Assembly: GCA_036676415.1 (NCBI GenBank)
Contig: JAKFCX010000005.1
Coordinates: forward strand, 1 to 64,000
DNA: 64,000 bases
Direction of reading: 5' to 3'
Source of the DNA: JAEZDC01 sp036676415
GTDB lineage: Bacteria > Bacteroidota > Bacteroidia > Chitinophagales > Chitinophagaceae
Shown here piece by piece: positions 37,826-47,139 of the stretch. The position numbers and the translations under genes are program-made. Position 1 is the first letter of the stretch. The number at the start of each line of letters is the position of its first letter. The notes under the pieces are model-generated. The model searched no databases, was not told the DNA's origin, and worked only from the letters and a program-made list of their open reading frames with translations.

Positions 37826-40800
37826 ATGAGAAAACTACTAGGATTACTGGCACTTGTTTGTATTCTGGCAATTGACGTTAGCGGACAGACTTATACACTT
37901 AACAGCACATCAAACGGTACTACAGTTACTACCTGCTCAGGTACATTTGTGGATAATGGCGGAGGTAGTAACTATTCTGCAAACAGGGCAGATACTATCA
38001 CATTTTGTCCTTCTACCCCAGGCAAAAAAATGAGGGTTCAATTTGACCTCATATATATTGAAATCGGAGATAGCCTGATTGTTTACGATGGACAGAATAC
38101 TTCAGCACCAGTTTTAGCTGTATTTGATTTCGCCAATGCCGTTGGCGGTTCAGTTGTAGCTTTAAATGTATCTGGTTGCCTGACGTTTCGTTTTAAATCA
38201 GATGCAACTGTTCAGGATAAAGGATGGAGTGCGACTTTGAGTTGTGCTGAGCCTTGCCAATCATTTACAGGTGGGTTTACTACATCTCCTGCTGCAGATG
38301 CAAATGGCAATGTAAATGTATGTTTAGGTGATTTTATCACTTTGAATGCGAACATCAATTACCCGAATAATAATACTAATTACAGCCAGTCAAACAGCAC
38401 TTCGAATTTCAGATGGAGAACTGGTTTCTCTAATGACACTTCCGGAATTGGGTTGACCAGCATTACCAAAAGAGTAACTCAATTTGCCGGTTATAATGTG
38501 AAGCTTAATATTACAGACGCCAATGGTTGTAACAGCGATACTGTTTTAAAAGTGAAAGTGAGAACTTCAGGCAAACCAAATTTTAAAATTGCACAGCCTG
38601 CCGCAAGTTGTATGACCGATACAACTACATTAACTTCCAATTACGAAGTAGCAAAAGGCTCTTATACCATCCCACCATTTTCAGGAAAAGATTTTTTCTT
38701 GTTTGATGGTAATGGTGTAACATTTACCGACACGATACGAATCACGGATTTTGCCCCTGGACAAACACTTACCAATATTAATCATTTCCTGGGAGTTTTT
38801 ATGAGTTTGGAACACTCATACCTTGGCGACCTTGAAATTAAGCTGGAGGCACCGAATCATACTTTTATTATTTTAAAGCAGTACATATTACCTGGTTTTA
38901 ATGGCGGCGGAACTTTTCTTGGAGAGCCTGTAGATAATGAAGGAAATCCTTCAGCAAACGGCATCGGCTATTTATATGGATTCACTCCTAATCCAAGTTT
39001 TGGAACAATGGTGGCAGAAGCAGGATCCCACAATCATACTTTTACAGATGCTTTAGGACAGGTTTATAATAACGCAAGTTATTTGCCGGCTGGCAACTAT
39101 ACCTCTTTTCAAAGCCTTAACGCCTTGTTGGGAACATCATTAAACGGCAACTGGGTATTGCATATAAAAGACAATCTTGCTGTTGATAATGGAAACATCT
39201 TTAACTGGAGGATCAATTTTGCCAGCAATATCTACCCTGCTAACCTGCAGGAAACTTATCAAATACCGGTAAAAAGTTTTGCATGGTCTCCCGTAGCACC
39301 AACAACATTAGTAACCGGTAATATTTTATCTGCTGTTAATGTTCCAACAATACAAGTTGCACCAACAGCCACTGGGTGGAATTATTTCAAGCTGAGAATT
39401 ACTGACAGTGCCAATTGTTTTTACGATAGTACCGTTAGGGTGAATGTGAATCCAAAACCCGTAAAGCCAGCTTTGGGTGCTGACAAAATCATGTGTTCAG
39501 CCCAAAGTTTCACATTATCGACATCGAATATTGCTGGTGGTGTACAATATTTATGGAACACCGGAGCTACCAGTAGCACCATTAATGTGAACCAGCTTGG
39601 TACTTATATTCTAACAGTTAATAACCCGGTAGGTTGTAAAAACAGCGACACCATTCTTGTAACTCCAGAACCGGGGATGCTGGTAGATCTTGGACCAGAT
39701 AAAATGTTCTGTGCTTCAGGCACCAATGATGTGCAGGCAAATGTTTCCAGTAACCTTGTGAGTTTTGCCTGGGAAGATGGCAGTTCATCTCTCACAAAAA
39801 CAATCACTGCTCCCGGATTATATTGGCTGGAAGGAACTTCTGCAGCCGGATGTAAAACAAGAGATACCATCAACATAACAGATAACCCCATCAATAACTG
39901 GCAAATGCCGGCCGATATCAGTATTTGTGGCAGCCAGCAACTGGTTTCAATCACCAATGCACCTGCAGGAACCGGATTTACGTGGCATGATAATTCATCA
40001 GGTAACGATCACTTGTTTTCTTCTTCAGGAAATTATATGGTGACTGCAAATTACCAGGGTTGTACAAAACAGGATGATATCAATATTGCATTGAACCCTT
40101 ATCCTACGGTGAGTTTAGGTGCAGACACTATGTTCTGTGCTTCTAATCCAAATATTTTGCAGGCATCCACATCAGGAACGATCAATGCATTTGAATGGAA
40201 TAATGGTACTGCATCATCAACATTAAGTATCAATGGAAGCGGAACTTACTGGCTGGAAGTAACATCAGACATGGGTTGCAAGGCAAGAGATTCTATCGAA
40301 ATAACAAACAATCCTATTAATGGCTGGCAAACTCCCGGCGATGTAAATATTTGCGGCACCAGTCATCTTGTTACACTGGATAATTATCCATCAGGCACCA
40401 CATTTACATGGGATGATGCAACCACTTTTGCCACTCACCTATTCAATACTTCAGGTTTGTATAGTGTAACGGCCAATTATGTCGGGTGTTTAAAACAAGA
40501 TGCAATTGATGTAGGCATTCATCCTTTTCCTACTGTTAACCTGGGAATTGACACAATGTTCTGTGCTTCCAATCCTAATGTACTGCAATCGAACATTACA
40601 GGCAATGTTTCATCATTACAATGGAACAACGGAGCCAACACTCCAACGCTTGCAATTACTTCGAATGGAACTTACTGGCTGGAAGCGACGACTGTAAATG
40701 GTTGTAAACACAGGGATACGATCCTTATTTCAGAAAATCCTATCAACAGCTGGCAAGCACCTGCTGATACCAATATTTGCGAAGAAAGCACACATACGAT

Positions 40801-41446
40801 CGTTCTGAATAATTATCCTGCAGGCACCAATTTTACATGGTACGACGGAACCAAACAACCGGAACATGAAGTGAATACTGCTGGTAGTTTTGCCATTACT
40901 GCAGATCATGTTGGATGTTTGAAGCAGGATCAGGTTACAATTGGTTTAAAACCTTTACCCATTGTTGAGATCGGAAGAGATACCACGCTGTGTTTTGGTT
41001 TCACTGTCCCAATTAAAGCAAGTTATCCAGGAGCCAGTTATGAATGGAGTAATGGCAGGACAGACAGTTTTATTATTGCCAATAGCCAGAATGTATACTG
41101 GGTTGAAGCAACTTTAAATAGCTGTACTTATCGAGATAGCCTGAATGTAATATATGTTGATTGTAGCTGCAATACTACCGTACCAAATGCATTTTCTCCG
41201 AATGCCGATGGTATCAACGACCAGCTAAGGGTTCATATAGAATGTTTACCACGGAAGTACCAGTTTACGATGTTCAATCGTTACGGTCAGCCGGTTTTTG
41301 AAACGAGAGACCTGAAGCAGGGCTGGGATGGAAAGATCAAAGGCAGTGAGGCACCTGTAGGAACCTATTATTACATCCTCACCTATTTTAATGAAAGCCT
41401 GCAAAGGGATGAGCTGTACAAAGGCTATGTGGTGTTGGTTAAATAG
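37826..41446 (+). CDS. Giant exported T9SS type B cargo protein with CUB-like and P-domain modules
   Basis: A 1206-residue protein with a signal peptide (MRKLLGLLALVCILAIDVSG). After it come a CUB-like domain (TFCPSTPGKKMRVQFDLIYI; DSLIVYDGQN), an Ig/PKD-like segment, and a proprotein-convertase P-type domain at about 270-465 (LGDLEIKLEAPNHTFIILKQ; LLGTSLNGNWVLHIKDNLAV). Three tandem copies of a module of about 142 residues follow (from 39664, 40096 and 40522; each starts near MFCAS). The end is a type B sorting domain (VPNAFSPNADGINDQLRVHI, FNRYGQPVFET, GWDGKIKG) that sends the protein through T9SS to the cell surface. Likely adhesin; target unknown. Confidence 0.9.
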   Translation: MRKLLGLLALVCILAIDVSGQTYTLNSTSNGTTVTTCSGTFVDNGGGSNYSANRADTITFCPSTPGKKMRVQFDLIYIEIGDSLIVYDGQNTSAPVLAVFDFANAVGGSVVALNVSGCLTFRFKSDATVQDKGWSATLSCAEPCQSFTGGFTTSPAADANGNVNVCLGDFITLNANINYPNNNTNYSQSNSTSNFRWRTGFSNDTSGIGLTSITKRVTQFAGYNVKLNITDANGCNSDTVLKVKVRTSGKPNFKIAQPAASCMTDTTTLTSNYEVAKGSYTIPPFSGKDFFLFDGNGVTFTDTIRITDFAPGQTLTNINHFLGVFMSLEHSYLGDLEIKLEAPNHTFIILKQYILPGFNGGGTFLGEPVDNEGNPSANGIGYLYGFTPNPSFGTMVAEAGSHNHTFTDALGQVYNNASYLPAGNYTSFQSLNALLGTSLNGNWVLHIKDNLAVDNGNIFNWRINFASNIYPANLQETYQIPVKSFAWSPVAPTTLVTGNILSAVNVPTIQVAPTATGWNYFKLRITDSANCFYDSTVRVNVNPKPVKPALGADKIMCSAQSFTLSTSNIAGGVQYLWNTGATSSTINVNQLGTYILTVNNPVGCKNSDTILVTPEPGMLVDLGPDKMFCASGTNDVQANVSSNLVSFAWEDGSSSLTKTITAPGLYWLEGTSAAGCKTRDTINITDNPINNWQMPADISICGSQQLVSITNAPAGTGFTWHDNSSGNDHLFSSSGNYMVTANYQGCTKQDDINIALNPYPTVSLGADTMFCASNPNILQASTSGTINAFEWNNGTASSTLSINGSGTYWLEVTSDMGCKARDSIEITNNPINGWQTPGDVNICGTSHLVTLDNYPSGTTFTWDDATTFATHLFNTSGLYSVTANYVGCLKQDAIDVGIHPFPTVNLGIDTMFCASNPNVLQSNITGNVSSLQWNNGANTPTLAITSNGTYWLEATTVNGCKHRDTILISENPINSWQAPADTNICEESTHTIVLNNYPAGTNFTWYDGTKQPEHEVNTAGSFAITADHVGCLKQDQVTIGLKPLPIVEIGRDTTLCFGFTVPIKASYPGASYEWSNGRTDSFIIANSQNVYWVEATLNSCTYRDSLNVIYVDCSCNTTVPNAFSPNADGINDQLRVHIECLPRKYQFTMFNRYGQPVFETRDLKQGWDGKIKGSEAPVGTYYYILTYFNESLQRDELYKGYVVLVK
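39664..40950 (+). repeat. Three in-frame repeats in the T9SS gene
   Basis: Repeats start near 39664, 40096 and 40522, with spacings of about 432 and 426 bases. Shared blocks are MFCAS, GTYWLE, GCK.RD, NPINxWQ and GCxKQD. These are protein-level repeats; the DNA has diverged. Confidence 0.85.
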
Positions 41447-41480
41447 CTTATTGGCTGCTTTTCAACCTGTTCAATAAAGA

Positions 41481-41530
41481 GCATTTGTACAAGGGTGCTC
41501 TAATAGCTATCGGAGCAACGAAGGTTAAAT
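41481..41530. repeat. CCGATAGCTATCGG dispersed palindrome, copy D
   Basis: TTTGTACAAGGGT is followed by GCTCTAATAGCTATCGGAGC (41497-41516), an imperfect palindrome, and then AACGAAGGTT. It lies between the T9SS cargo gene and trxA. Confidence 0.82.
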
Positions 41531-41656
41531 AGTTGTACTGGCCCCTGGTCCATCATTATTTTACCTGTAAACCAACCTTGTAAGTATCCTGATCATTCAG
41601 CGTCAATAGTCACAATAGGTGGATAAGTCAAAAAAGGCAGATCATGGGTTTAACGC

Positions 41657-41664
41657 TAAATTTG
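41657..41664 (+). promoter_or_regulatory. Minus-7 element of trxA
   Basis: TAAATTTG matches TAnnTTTG, 34 bases before the ATG. No good TTG is visible at the expected distance upstream. Confidence 0.5.
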
Positions 41665-41698
41665 ACATCCGATCAAAAATCAAAATAAATTTTATACT

Positions 41699-42016
41699 AT
41701 GGCTTTAGAATTTACAGACGCAAACTTTCAGACCGAGGTGCTGGATAGTGAAAAATTAAGTGTGATTGATTTCTGGGCAGAATGGTGTGGCCCTTGCCGT
41801 GCTATCGGACCAGTTATTGAAGAACTCTCTAAAGAATATGATGGTAAAGTGAAGATAGGTAAAGTGAATGTGGATCATAATCCAAGTGTGAGTATGAACT
41901 ACGGTATTACTTCGATACCTGCGATTCTTTTTATTAAAGGTGGTAAGGTGGTAGATAAGCAAATTGGTGCTGTACCAAAATCAGTTTTGGATAAAAAGAT
42001 ACAGGCAAATATGTAA
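41699..42016 (+). CDS. trxA: Thioredoxin
   Basis: At 105 residues this is a classic cytosolic thioredoxin that reduces protein disulfides with thioredoxin reductase. FWAEWCGPCRAIGP holds the active-site cysteines (Cys30, Cys33). The cis-Pro loop SIPAILFIKGG (residues around 73-83) is intact. It is a single-gene unit with a strong terminator immediately after it. Confidence 0.96.
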   Translation: MALEFTDANFQTEVLDSEKLSVIDFWAEWCGPCRAIGPVIEELSKEYDGKVKIGKVNVDHNPSVSMNYGITSIPAILFIKGGKVVDKQIGAVPKSVLDKKIQANM

Positions 42017-42035
42017 CAGTAGAAACTTGTAAATT

Positions 42036-42063
42036 AAAAATCCCGCGAAAGCGGGATTTTTTT
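42036..42063. terminator. Bidirectional terminator between trxA and the T9SS gene
   Basis: AAAAATCCCGC, loop GAAA, GCGGGATTTTTTT, with runs on both sides. It serves trxA on the plus strand and the 42062 gene on the minus strand. Confidence 0.9.
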
Positions 42064-44809
42064 ATCTCATCAGGATGATTGTTCCTTTTTTGAAAACCTC
42101 TCCACAAGCAGTTGTTGCTTTTATCTGGTAAACGTATGTTCCTGAAGGTTGGGGAACTCCTTTATAACTTCCATCCCAGCATTTCTGGTCAGTGGTTGTT
42201 AAAAAAATCCTTTCTCCCCACCTATTGTAAACAGAAAAGTTGAGGTTCTGTACCACACCCCAGTACTTTATTCCAAAACAATCATTCTTACCGTCATTAT
42301 TAGGTGTGAATGCATTGGGCATATTGTATCCACCTGTAACAGGATTGAAACCAACCAATACGGTTACCGAATCTACTTTTTCACAGCCTGCACTATTGGT
42401 TACCACTACATAATAAGTAGTGGTTTCTGCAGGTGTAACTACAGGATTGGCAGTGTTAGCTGCAGTGATGTTCGTTTGTGGTGTCCATGAATAATTTGAA
42501 CCTCCTGAAGCTGATAAAGTAGCTGATCCATTTGAGCAATCAATATCGTTTGATTTTGAAACTGTAACCACCGGAAGATCATTAACGTTGATCATTGAAT
42601 TAAGTGTATCGCTGATGCCACAGAAGTTATGTGTTACTGCCACGGAATATTGTTGAGCAGTCAATGGACGTATTACAGTTGATGAAGCTGAAGGAGATTC
42701 AATATTAGCACCTTCAAACCAATTATATGTGTCAGCTCCGCTGGCTGTTAACGATGTTGAGTTTCCTGAACAAACAGCTACCGATGATGGTGTAATTGAA
42801 AAAACAGGTTTGGGTTGCCAGCCAATGTTTATGGAATCTGTTTTACTACAGCCATTACTTCCAGTTACAGTCACAAAATATCTCATAGCTGCTCCAGGTG
42901 AAGCAACAGGGTTGGAAATATTTGGATTACTTAATCCTGTTGAAGGAAACCAAACATACCCGGTTCCACCGGTGGCTAAGAGTGGAGCCTGTCCTTCGTT
43001 ACAGATGGTTGTATCATTGCTTGTTGATACAACAGGTGCAGATCTGACATCCAGGGTTACAGAGTCTTTTGCCGTACATGCACCATTTGATACTATGAGC
43101 ATATACTTTGTTTGCTGTATTGGTGAAGCTAAAGGACTGAGAATAGATGGATCAGATAAACCGGTAGCGGGAGACCAAATATAACTTGTAGCACCTGTGG
43201 CCGTAGTCGTTAATGGTGTTTGAATTCCTTCACAAATTGAGGTATCAGATCTTGTATCTACAACAGGAACATCAAGGACAGCTACATTTACTGAATCGAT
43301 CGATTTACATGCATTGGCACCAGTAACTTCTATATAATATTTTCTTGTGACAGAAGGATTGGCTGAAGGATTACTGATGGTGGGATCACTCAATCCTGCA
43401 ATGGGTGTCCAGTTGTATTGAACAGCACCTGGAGCTGTAGCTGAAATAACCACACCACCAGATCCTGTGCAGAATGATGTGTCGTTGCTGGCTGAAATAA
43501 CAGGACTTTGTTTTAAAGAAACCGTAACCGAATCTTTACCACTGCAACCTGGAAGATCATAACCGGTCACTATATATTTTGTAGTAGCTGATGGTGTAGC
43601 AATTGGGTTTGCAATTCCCGTGTTTGATAATCCACCTGCAGGTGACCATGAGAAATTTCCTGCACCTGTTGCTGTTAATGGAATAGATTCTCCGGGACAA
43701 ATTGAAGCATCAGGCGTAACATCAATTGTTGGAGGATCGGTAACGGTTATTTTTATTGAATCTTGTTTGAGGAAGACTTGTGAGAAGGAGATATCGTCAA
43801 TGGCAAAATCGTTTCCATCTGCAATTGTATTATTGTTTACAATAGTTATGACTGCAGAGGTGCTGTTTCCAGAGTTCCAGGTAGTATAAAACCTGCTCCA
43901 TTGACAGGCCACATTACCAGCATTTATATTATTTCCTAAAACATTGCCATTAATTGAAAACCTCAACCTTGCAGGATTCAATGCGGCTAATGACTGGATC
44001 CAAACACCAAAAGCATAATTCGTATTGGGTGAAACAGTGACTGTCTGTGACCAAACCTTTGCTCCATTTACCGGAGAACCATTTACCATCATCATTGCTC
44101 CTGAGCCTGTTGTATGTTCTGTACATGCGTTGAAATTTACATTCCAGGCTACAGAGTTGTTCGATATCCAGTAAACCGCTTCTGTGGTATTTGGAAATTG
44201 AGGTGTATAATCTGATGTGAACCCAGTGTTTCCGTTAGAAAAATCGCCATTAGTTACAAGATTGCCAGCTATAGATTGGGAAGTGAAATAGTAGGTTGTT
44301 GTGCTTTGAGGTGTGGCAATTGGGTTAGCAATAGCAGTATTGTTTAATCCAGGTTGAGTTCCCCAGCAAAAATTCAGCGATGGAATCGTATTGAGCTGAA
44401 CGGAATTGCCCTTGCAAATGGTTGTATCACCCTTAGTAATTAAGCTGTCTTGTTGTACAGTGATAGGAATAATTTTAATAATACTATCAAGACATCCACC
44501 AGGTCCAACCACTTTTAATTTAACACTATATGTTCCATAATTGGTATAAGTAACCGTAGGGTTGTACGATATTGAATTAGTAGTGTTATTTCCAAAATCC
44601 CAAAAAACAGAAATAGTTCCAGGAGTAAGATTATTAAATTGTATGGTTCTGGGATTACAAGAATTTTGAGTGTAACTATAATCTGGCGAAGGAATACAAG
44701 AAGTGCTTCTATTTTCGAAAGATTGTGCTTTTGAAATTGATGCAATTGTTGAAAAGAAGAATATTAGAACCGAAAACTTAAAGTAATCCAGCATTGAAAA
44801 TTTGTTCAA
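42062..44809 (-). CDS. Giant exported T9SS type B cargo protein with PKD-like repeats
   Basis: A 915-residue protein with an N-terminal signal segment (FKFSVLIFFFSTIASISKAQ). A PKD-like domain (GTISVFWDFGNNTTNSISYN) is followed by a carbohydrate-binding-like beta-sandwich at about 180-350 (VTNGDFSNGNTGFTSDY, NDFAIDDISFSQVFL), then five to six Ig-like repeats of about 80 residues with the pattern 'D.T.C.G....L.ATG...Y.W.P..GLS.P.I.NP.A.P'. The C-terminus is a type B sorting domain (MPNAFTPNNDGKNDCFGIKY, YNRWGERIF, CWDGSYKGVPQPSGTYVYQI). Exported to the cell surface through T9SS; probably adhesive. Confidence 0.9.
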   Translation of the reverse strand: MNKFSMLDYFKFSVLIFFFSTIASISKAQSFENRSTSCIPSPDYSYTQNSCNPRTIQFNNLTPGTISVFWDFGNNTTNSISYNPTVTYTNYGTYSVKLKVVGPGGCLDSIIKIIPITVQQDSLITKGDTTICKGNSVQLNTIPSLNFCWGTQPGLNNTAIANPIATPQSTTTYYFTSQSIAGNLVTNGDFSNGNTGFTSDYTPQFPNTTEAVYWISNNSVAWNVNFNACTEHTTGSGAMMMVNGSPVNGAKVWSQTVTVSPNTNYAFGVWIQSLAALNPARLRFSINGNVLGNNINAGNVACQWSRFYTTWNSGNSTSAVITIVNNNTIADGNDFAIDDISFSQVFLKQDSIKITVTDPPTIDVTPDASICPGESIPLTATGAGNFSWSPAGGLSNTGIANPIATPSATTKYIVTGYDLPGCSGKDSVTVSLKQSPVISASNDTSFCTGSGGVVISATAPGAVQYNWTPIAGLSDPTISNPSANPSVTRKYYIEVTGANACKSIDSVNVAVLDVPVVDTRSDTSICEGIQTPLTTTATGATSYIWSPATGLSDPSILSPLASPIQQTKYMLIVSNGACTAKDSVTLDVRSAPVVSTSNDTTICNEGQAPLLATGGTGYVWFPSTGLSNPNISNPVASPGAAMRYFVTVTGSNGCSKTDSINIGWQPKPVFSITPSSVAVCSGNSTSLTASGADTYNWFEGANIESPSASSTVIRPLTAQQYSVAVTHNFCGISDTLNSMINVNDLPVVTVSKSNDIDCSNGSATLSASGGSNYSWTPQTNITAANTANPVVTPAETTTYYVVVTNSAGCEKVDSVTVLVGFNPVTGGYNMPNAFTPNNDGKNDCFGIKYWGVVQNLNFSVYNRWGERIFLTTTDQKCWDGSYKGVPQPSGTYVYQIKATTACGEVFKKGTIILMR

Positions 44810-44912
44810 ATTTGCAATAAATATAATTGTGCGTAGATAAAATACCTAAAATCACCATAGAATATTCTTGCAACATTATCTTAGCATCTTATACTCTAAG
44901 TTTTAAAAAGAT

Positions 44913-45662
44913 ATGTATTTAAAAAATAAAAGTGTTCAATTAGGAAAGGACGTATTAATCCGATTTCCTAAAAAAGTAGGCAGATTTTTCGAGTTCCTTG
45001 GAGAAATGAACAAATTCAAAAACCTTGCAGATTCAAGATTTGCCATCGAATGGAAAAACATCTACCCTTGCCTAACGGACAAACTAAGGACCACTCCTTT
45101 TGATCAGCATTATACTTATCACCCGGCATGGGCCGCAAGAATTCTCGCTAAAACACAACCAGAATACCATGTTGATTTTTCATCGATATTATATTTCGGA
45201 ACAATGCTTTCAGCTTTTATTCCTGTGAAATTTTATGACTATCGTCCAGCAAATATTCAACTAAAAGGTTGGCAAGGAAATTTTGCCGACTTATGCAATC
45301 TTGAAATTGCTGATAACAGTTTCACATCTGTCTCATGCATGCATACTATTGAGCATATTGGTCTTGGGAGATATGGAGACAAACTTGATCCTGATGGAGA
45401 CATTAAAGCAGTTAACGAATTACAGCGAATAACAAAATCCACTGGAGATATCCTTTTTGTTACACCGGTTGGCCGACCAAGAATAGAGTTCAATGGACAT
45501 AGGATCTATAGTTACGAATTGGTTTTAAATATGTTTAATTCATGCACATTACATGAATTTTCTCTAATCCCTGATAATGGAGGCTTAATTGAAAATGCAG
45601 AACCATCACTTGTATCCGGACAAAATTATGGGTGCGGATGCTTTTGGTTCAAAAAGAAATAA
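44913..45662 (+). CDS. DUF268 family protein
   Basis: This 249-residue protein carries the DUF268 pattern: FGTMLSAFIPVKFYDYRPAN, the CMHTIEHIGLGRYGDKLDPD block and FVTPVGRPRIEFNGHR. DUF268 proteins are related to SAM-dependent methyltransferases and are usually found among cell-surface polysaccharide genes. It is the first of four tight plus-strand genes of that type. No SAM-binding Gly motif is obvious here. Confidence 0.84.
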   Translation: MYLKNKSVQLGKDVLIRFPKKVGRFFEFLGEMNKFKNLADSRFAIEWKNIYPCLTDKLRTTPFDQHYTYHPAWAARILAKTQPEYHVDFSSILYFGTMLSAFIPVKFYDYRPANIQLKGWQGNFADLCNLEIADNSFTSVSCMHTIEHIGLGRYGDKLDPDGDIKAVNELQRITKSTGDILFVTPVGRPRIEFNGHRIYSYELVLNMFNSCTLHEFSLIPDNGGLIENAEPSLVSGQNYGCGCFWFKKK

Positions 45663-45663
45663 T

Positions 45664-46440
45664 ATGGGATTGCTGAATAAAATTTTAGATCGTACAATTT
45701 TCAGGAAAAGATTCAAAGCCGAACAAAAGCTGAGATGGGCTGAAATGCAGGCTAACATTGACAAAGAACTGCTTCCTTCAAGAATTACATTTTATAAACA
45801 TTTTTTGCAAAAAGGTGATTTGGTTTTTGATGTCGGAGCTAATATTGGAAATAGAATTGAAGCGTTTCTTGCTTGTGAAACAAAAGTAATTGCAGTAGAA
45901 CCTCAACCATCCTGCAGTTCACAGCTTGAAAAAAAATTCGGCAATAGAATAATCTTAGAAAAAATTGGTTTGGGAGAAGAAGAAGGTGAACTGGAAATGC
46001 ACCTTTCTACAGATTCTACCGTTTCTACGTTTAACACCGAATTTATTAAAGCAACAAAACAGAGATTCAGGTACAGCAAATGGAATGATAAAATCAAAGT
46101 GCCGATCAGCACTTTGGATGCATTAATTAAGAAATATGGTATTCCGAACTTTTGCAAAATCGATGTGGAAGGCTTCGAGCTGCAGGTACTTAAAGGATTG
46201 CGATACCCAATTCCTATAATTTCTTTGGAATATTGTGTACCCGAAATGTCAGAGATGAATATTAAATGCATACAAAGGCTTAATGATTTATCACCGTCAG
46301 GTGTATTTAATTACAGCATTGAAGAATCCATGAAATGGGCTTTGCCGGAATGGATGAATTATGAGAATTTTCTAGTTCATGTTAAATCTAAAGAATTCAC
46401 CGATACACTTTTTGGAGATATTTATTTTAAAACTAATTAG
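45664..46440 (+). CDS. FkbM family methyltransferase
   Basis: From ATG 45664, two bases past the previous stop codon, the protein has 258 residues. DVGANIGNRIEAFLACETKV and AVEPQPSC are the SAM-binding motif I and the acidic loop; later IDVEGFELQVLKGL and the substrate region LEYCVPEMSEMN match the FkbM family, which O-methylates sugars or hydroxyls. An upstream ATG at 45589 would overlap the DUF268 gene by 74 bases and is less likely. Confidence 0.87.
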   Translation: MGLLNKILDRTIFRKRFKAEQKLRWAEMQANIDKELLPSRITFYKHFLQKGDLVFDVGANIGNRIEAFLACETKVIAVEPQPSCSSQLEKKFGNRIILEKIGLGEEEGELEMHLSTDSTVSTFNTEFIKATKQRFRYSKWNDKIKVPISTLDALIKKYGIPNFCKIDVEGFELQVLKGLRYPIPIISLEYCVPEMSEMNIKCIQRLNDLSPSGVFNYSIEESMKWALPEWMNYENFLVHVKSKEFTDTLFGDIYFKTN

Positions 46441-46446
46441 CAAAAA

Positions 46447-47139
46447 ATGTTCAAAGTTGGTTCAAGTAACGAACAAACAAGAATAAACTGGATTGAAAAA
46501 AGCCTGAACAAAATTCCAGCTGGTTCGAAAATATTAGATGCGGGTGCAGGTGAATGTCAGTTTAAAAAGTTCTGCTCACATTTAAAATATGTTTCACAGG
46601 ATTTCGCACAATATACCGGAGAGGGAAATATTGGATTACAAACCGGATCGTGGGATAATACAAAGCTTGATATTGTATCAGATATCACTGCAATTCCAGT
46701 TGAAGACTGTTCTTTTGATGCTGTAATGTGTACTGAGGTACTAGAACATGTTCCTGACCCAGTTGCTGCACTAAAAGAGTTGAATAGAATATTGAAGCCC
46801 GGTGGTTATTTATTAATTACAGCACCTTTTGCAAGTCTTACTCATTTTGCTCCCTATCACTTTGCATCAGGACTAAGCAGGTTCTTTTATGAACATCACT
46901 TAAAGCAAATGAATTACAACATTGAAGAGATTACCCATAATGGTAATTATTTTGAGTTCATTGGCCAGGAAGTTCGACGAATTAAACGAGTGAGTAAAGA
47001 ATATTCATCAGGATATAATTTCTTTGACAAAATATATACTCATCTCACATTGATGACATTGGAAAAACTTAGTAAAAGAGATAGCAAATCGCAAGAATTA
47101 CTTTGTTATGGAATTCATGTATTTGCCCAAAAGAAATGA
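46447..47139 (+). CDS. Class I SAM-dependent methyltransferase
   Basis: A 230-residue methyltransferase with ILDAGAGECQFKKF (motif I), SFDAVMCTEVLEHVPDPVAA (motif II/post-II) and LKPGGYLLITAP (motif III). Type 11 methyltransferases of this form act on sugars, lipids or quinones; the neighbours suggest a glycan or lipid-linked sugar. Its stop codon overlaps the start codon of the fucosyltransferase (ATGA), so they are coupled. Confidence 0.87.
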   Translation: MFKVGSSNEQTRINWIEKSLNKIPAGSKILDAGAGECQFKKFCSHLKYVSQDFAQYTGEGNIGLQTGSWDNTKLDIVSDITAIPVEDCSFDAVMCTEVLEHVPDPVAALKELNRILKPGGYLLITAPFASLTHFAPYHFASGLSRFFYEHHLKQMNYNIEEITHNGNYFEFIGQEVRRIKRVSKEYSSGYNFFDKIYTHLTLMTLEKLSKRDSKSQELLCYGIHVFAQKK

